A stretch of DNA of 13,739 nucleotides from an uncultured Pseudomonadota bacterium (GTDB taxonomy: Bacteria; Pseudomonadota; Gammaproteobacteria; Burkholderiales; Eutrophovitaceae): NCBI GenBank assembly GCA_937983055.1, contig CALJLA010000133.1:1-13739 (forward strand). Direction: 5' to 3'. This document shows positions 12,777 through 13,739 of the stretch, piece by piece. The first letter of the stretch is position 1, and each line of letters begins with the position of its first letter. Made by a program: the position numbers and the translations under genes. The notes under the pieces are model-generated. The model was not told where the DNA came from and did not search any database. It saw only the letters and a program-made list of their open reading frames with translations.

Positions 12777-13445
12777 TCAAATCCGTCCAAACTCCTCCAG
12801 CAGTTGCTCGAAGGTGCGGCCTTCGGCGATGCGGCGGCGCGTGGCTTCCTCGCGATCGGCCTGGGCCTTGGCCTGGGCCAGCACCTCGGCCAGGTTCTCG
12901 CGCGGCACCACAGTGACGCCGATCTCGTCGGCCACGATCATGTCGCCGGGATTGACCACGATGCCGCCGCAGCTGACCGGCACGTTCAGCTCGACGTCGT
13001 CCTTGCGCCCGGAGAACATGGTGTGCGTGCCGCGCGCAGTCACCGCGCGCGAGAACAGGATGAACTTCATATCGATCAGCTCGTCGATGTCTCGGCAGGC
13101 GCCGTCGACGATCGCGCCCTGCACGCCGCGGTTCTTGAACAGGCTGCCCATCAGGCCGCCGAATACCGAGGTCTCGGTTTCGCCGCCGGCGTCGACCACC
13201 ACGACGTCGCCCGGCTGTGCGACGTGCAGCGCGGCCAGCGGGTCCTGCAGGTCGCCCGGCGAGAGCTTCACCGTCAGCGCCGGGCCTACCGCCTTGCCGC
13301 GAAAGATCGGCTTCATGCTCGAATGCATCACTCCGCCGCGCTTCTGCACGTCCGCGAATACGCACGAGACGCTGTAGCACTTGGCCACCTGGCGATACTG
13401 CTCCAGCAGCGCCGCATCCGGGCGCTTGAAATCCCGCAAATTCAT
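12777..13445 (-). CDS. RraA-like aldolase (HMG/CHA aldolase family)
   Basis: The product is 222 aa, the size of class II 4-hydroxy-4-methyl-2-oxoglutarate/4-carboxy-4-hydroxy-2-oxoadipate aldolases and the related RraA proteins. ATG 13445 is preceded by GAGGAGG with a 4-nt spacer. The family core is complete: GPALTVKLSPGD (54-65), VVVVDAGGE (81-89), FGGLMGSLFKNRGVQGAIVDG (95-115) and the metal and pyruvate-binding Arg118-Asp119 in ACRDIDEL. Aldolase members use a divalent metal to release pyruvate or oxaloacetate from 4-hydroxy-2-oxo acids, while RraA of E. coli binds RNase E instead. The C-terminal extension with a charged helix (about 185-222) is like the aldolase branch and longer than RraA. 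It shares a strand with dgoK-dgoA but is separated from them by repeat block R5. Confidence 0.87.
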   Translation of the reverse strand: MNLRDFKRPDAALLEQYRQVAKCYSVSCVFADVQKRGGVMHSSMKPIFRGKAVGPALTVKLSPGDLQDPLAALHVAQPGDVVVVDAGGETETSVFGGLMGSLFKNRGVQGAIVDGACRDIDELIDMKFILFSRAVTARGTHTMFSGRKDDVELNVPVSCGGIVVNPGDMIVADEIGVTVVPRENLAEVLAQAKAQADREEATRRRIAEGRTFEQLLEEFGRI

Positions 13446-13492
13446 GTTGCCTCCTCTGCAATCGAAGAAGGGAGTTTAAGGCACTGAGGGAA

Positions 13493-13655
13493 AAGTTCCG
13501 AGTTCCGAGGCCCGCGTTCCGAGTCCAGAGTCCGGAGTCCCACGTCCAGTTCTTGGTTCTTTTTTTGCTCCGCGTCCTTCGCGTCCTCTGCGCTGAGAGT
13601 CGCTTTTGACGCCGGCCCCAGGCCGACTCACTCGGAACTCGGGCCTCGGAACTGT
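13493..13655 (-). repeat. Modular intergenic repeat block R6 (reverse orientation)
   Basis: Eight heptads stand in one phase at 13493-13548, all variants of GAGTTCC (for example GCGTTCC, GAGTCCG). A T-rich spacer follows, then three 9-mers of the CCTCCGCGT type (13567-13593), TGAGAGTCG, the hairpin GCCGGCCCCAGGCCGAC (13611-13627) and ACTCGGA-type heptads (13628-13651). The block fills the 214-nt gap between the RraA-like gene and the terminal hydrolase fragment, stopping within 10 nt of the latter's stop codon. Module order and orientation match R5. Confidence 0.85.
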
Positions 13656-13659
13656 CCTT

Positions 13660-13739
13660 TTACGCCGCCGACAGAAACTCCTTCACTACCGCGATCTGAT
13701 CCTTGTCCATCAGCATCGCCGCGTGACCGATGCCCTCGA
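13660..13739 (-). CDS. C-terminal end of an alpha/beta hydrolase (partial)
   Basis: The last 25 codons of a minus-strand gene run in from the right edge and end at TAA (13660-13662). The sequence EGIGHAAMLMDKDQIAVVKE followed by FLSAA matches the usual end of alpha/beta-fold hydrolases, where a G-x-GHAP segment carries the catalytic histidine and a final helix with DQIAVVRDFL closes the fold. The His in GIGHA would be the triad histidine; Ala replaces the common Pro after it. Nothing can be said about the substrate because the rest lies outside the window. Confidence 0.65.
   Translation of the reverse strand, partial: EGIGHAAMLMDKDQIAVVKEFLSAA

Noticed and set aside
12490..13377. Plus-strand open frame of 295 aa over repeat R5 and the RraA-like gene
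   Set aside because: Its first third is translated heptad and 9-mer repeat and the rest is antisense to a convincing aldolase gene.

Overview
This is a GC-rich bacterial chromosomal window with strong G/C preference at third codon positions and ordinary Shine-Dalgarno sites. Its gene families point to a Gram-negative proteobacterium, most likely a betaproteobacterium: an RhlE-like helicase tail, a SirB1-like protein, MlaA, GabD, an AidB-like dehydrogenase, a linked speD-speE pair and an RraA-like aldolase. No rRNA, tRNA, CRISPR array, transposase or phage gene was seen. The species cannot be named from the sequence.

Layout. At 1-189 is the C-terminal tail of a probable DEAD-box RNA helicase, followed closely by a SirB1-like transglutaminase-fold/TPR protein (217-1056). 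An EamA permease (1514-2437) converges with a small outer-membrane beta-barrel protein (2474-3118, minus). The phospholipid-transport lipoprotein MlaA (3583-4359, minus) is divergent from an atypical SDR protein (4521-5300). Next come an NAD(P)-dependent succinate-semialdehyde dehydrogenase (5816-7297) and an AidB-like acyl-CoA dehydrogenase (7392-9059). A two-gene spermidine operon, speD-speE (9339-10720), has its own promoter, a roughly 200-nt leader with several hairpins, and a clear intrinsic terminator. On the minus strand are dgoK-dgoA (overlapping by 4 nt; the last two steps of galactonate breakdown), an RraA-like aldolase (12777-13445), and the C-terminus of an alpha/beta hydrolase at the right edge.

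The most unusual content is between the genes. Six intergenic regions are filled with a modular repeat built from short degenerate tandem units: 7-mers (GAGTTCC/GAGCACC types), 8-mers (GTGACTAG type) and 9-mers (CCTCCGTGT type), arranged around a GCCGGC-based hairpin. The modules keep the same order in several copies. Two copies (about 1091-1430 and 5420-5725) can be aligned over roughly 300 bp in opposite orientation, including stretches that are not periodic, so they are diverged copies of one element and not chance low-complexity DNA. The repeats sit immediately next to start and stop codons but are not seen inside the two clear operons or in the gabD to speD interval.

In metabolism, GabD feeds succinate to the TCA cycle, DgoK/DgoA yield pyruvate plus glyceraldehyde-3-phosphate, and the RraA-like protein probably yields pyruvate or oxaloacetate from a 4-hydroxy-2-oxo acid. 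SpeD/SpeE make spermidine. MlaA and the beta-barrel protein belong to the outer membrane. All assignments come from reading the sequence and recalling family motifs; no database search was run.
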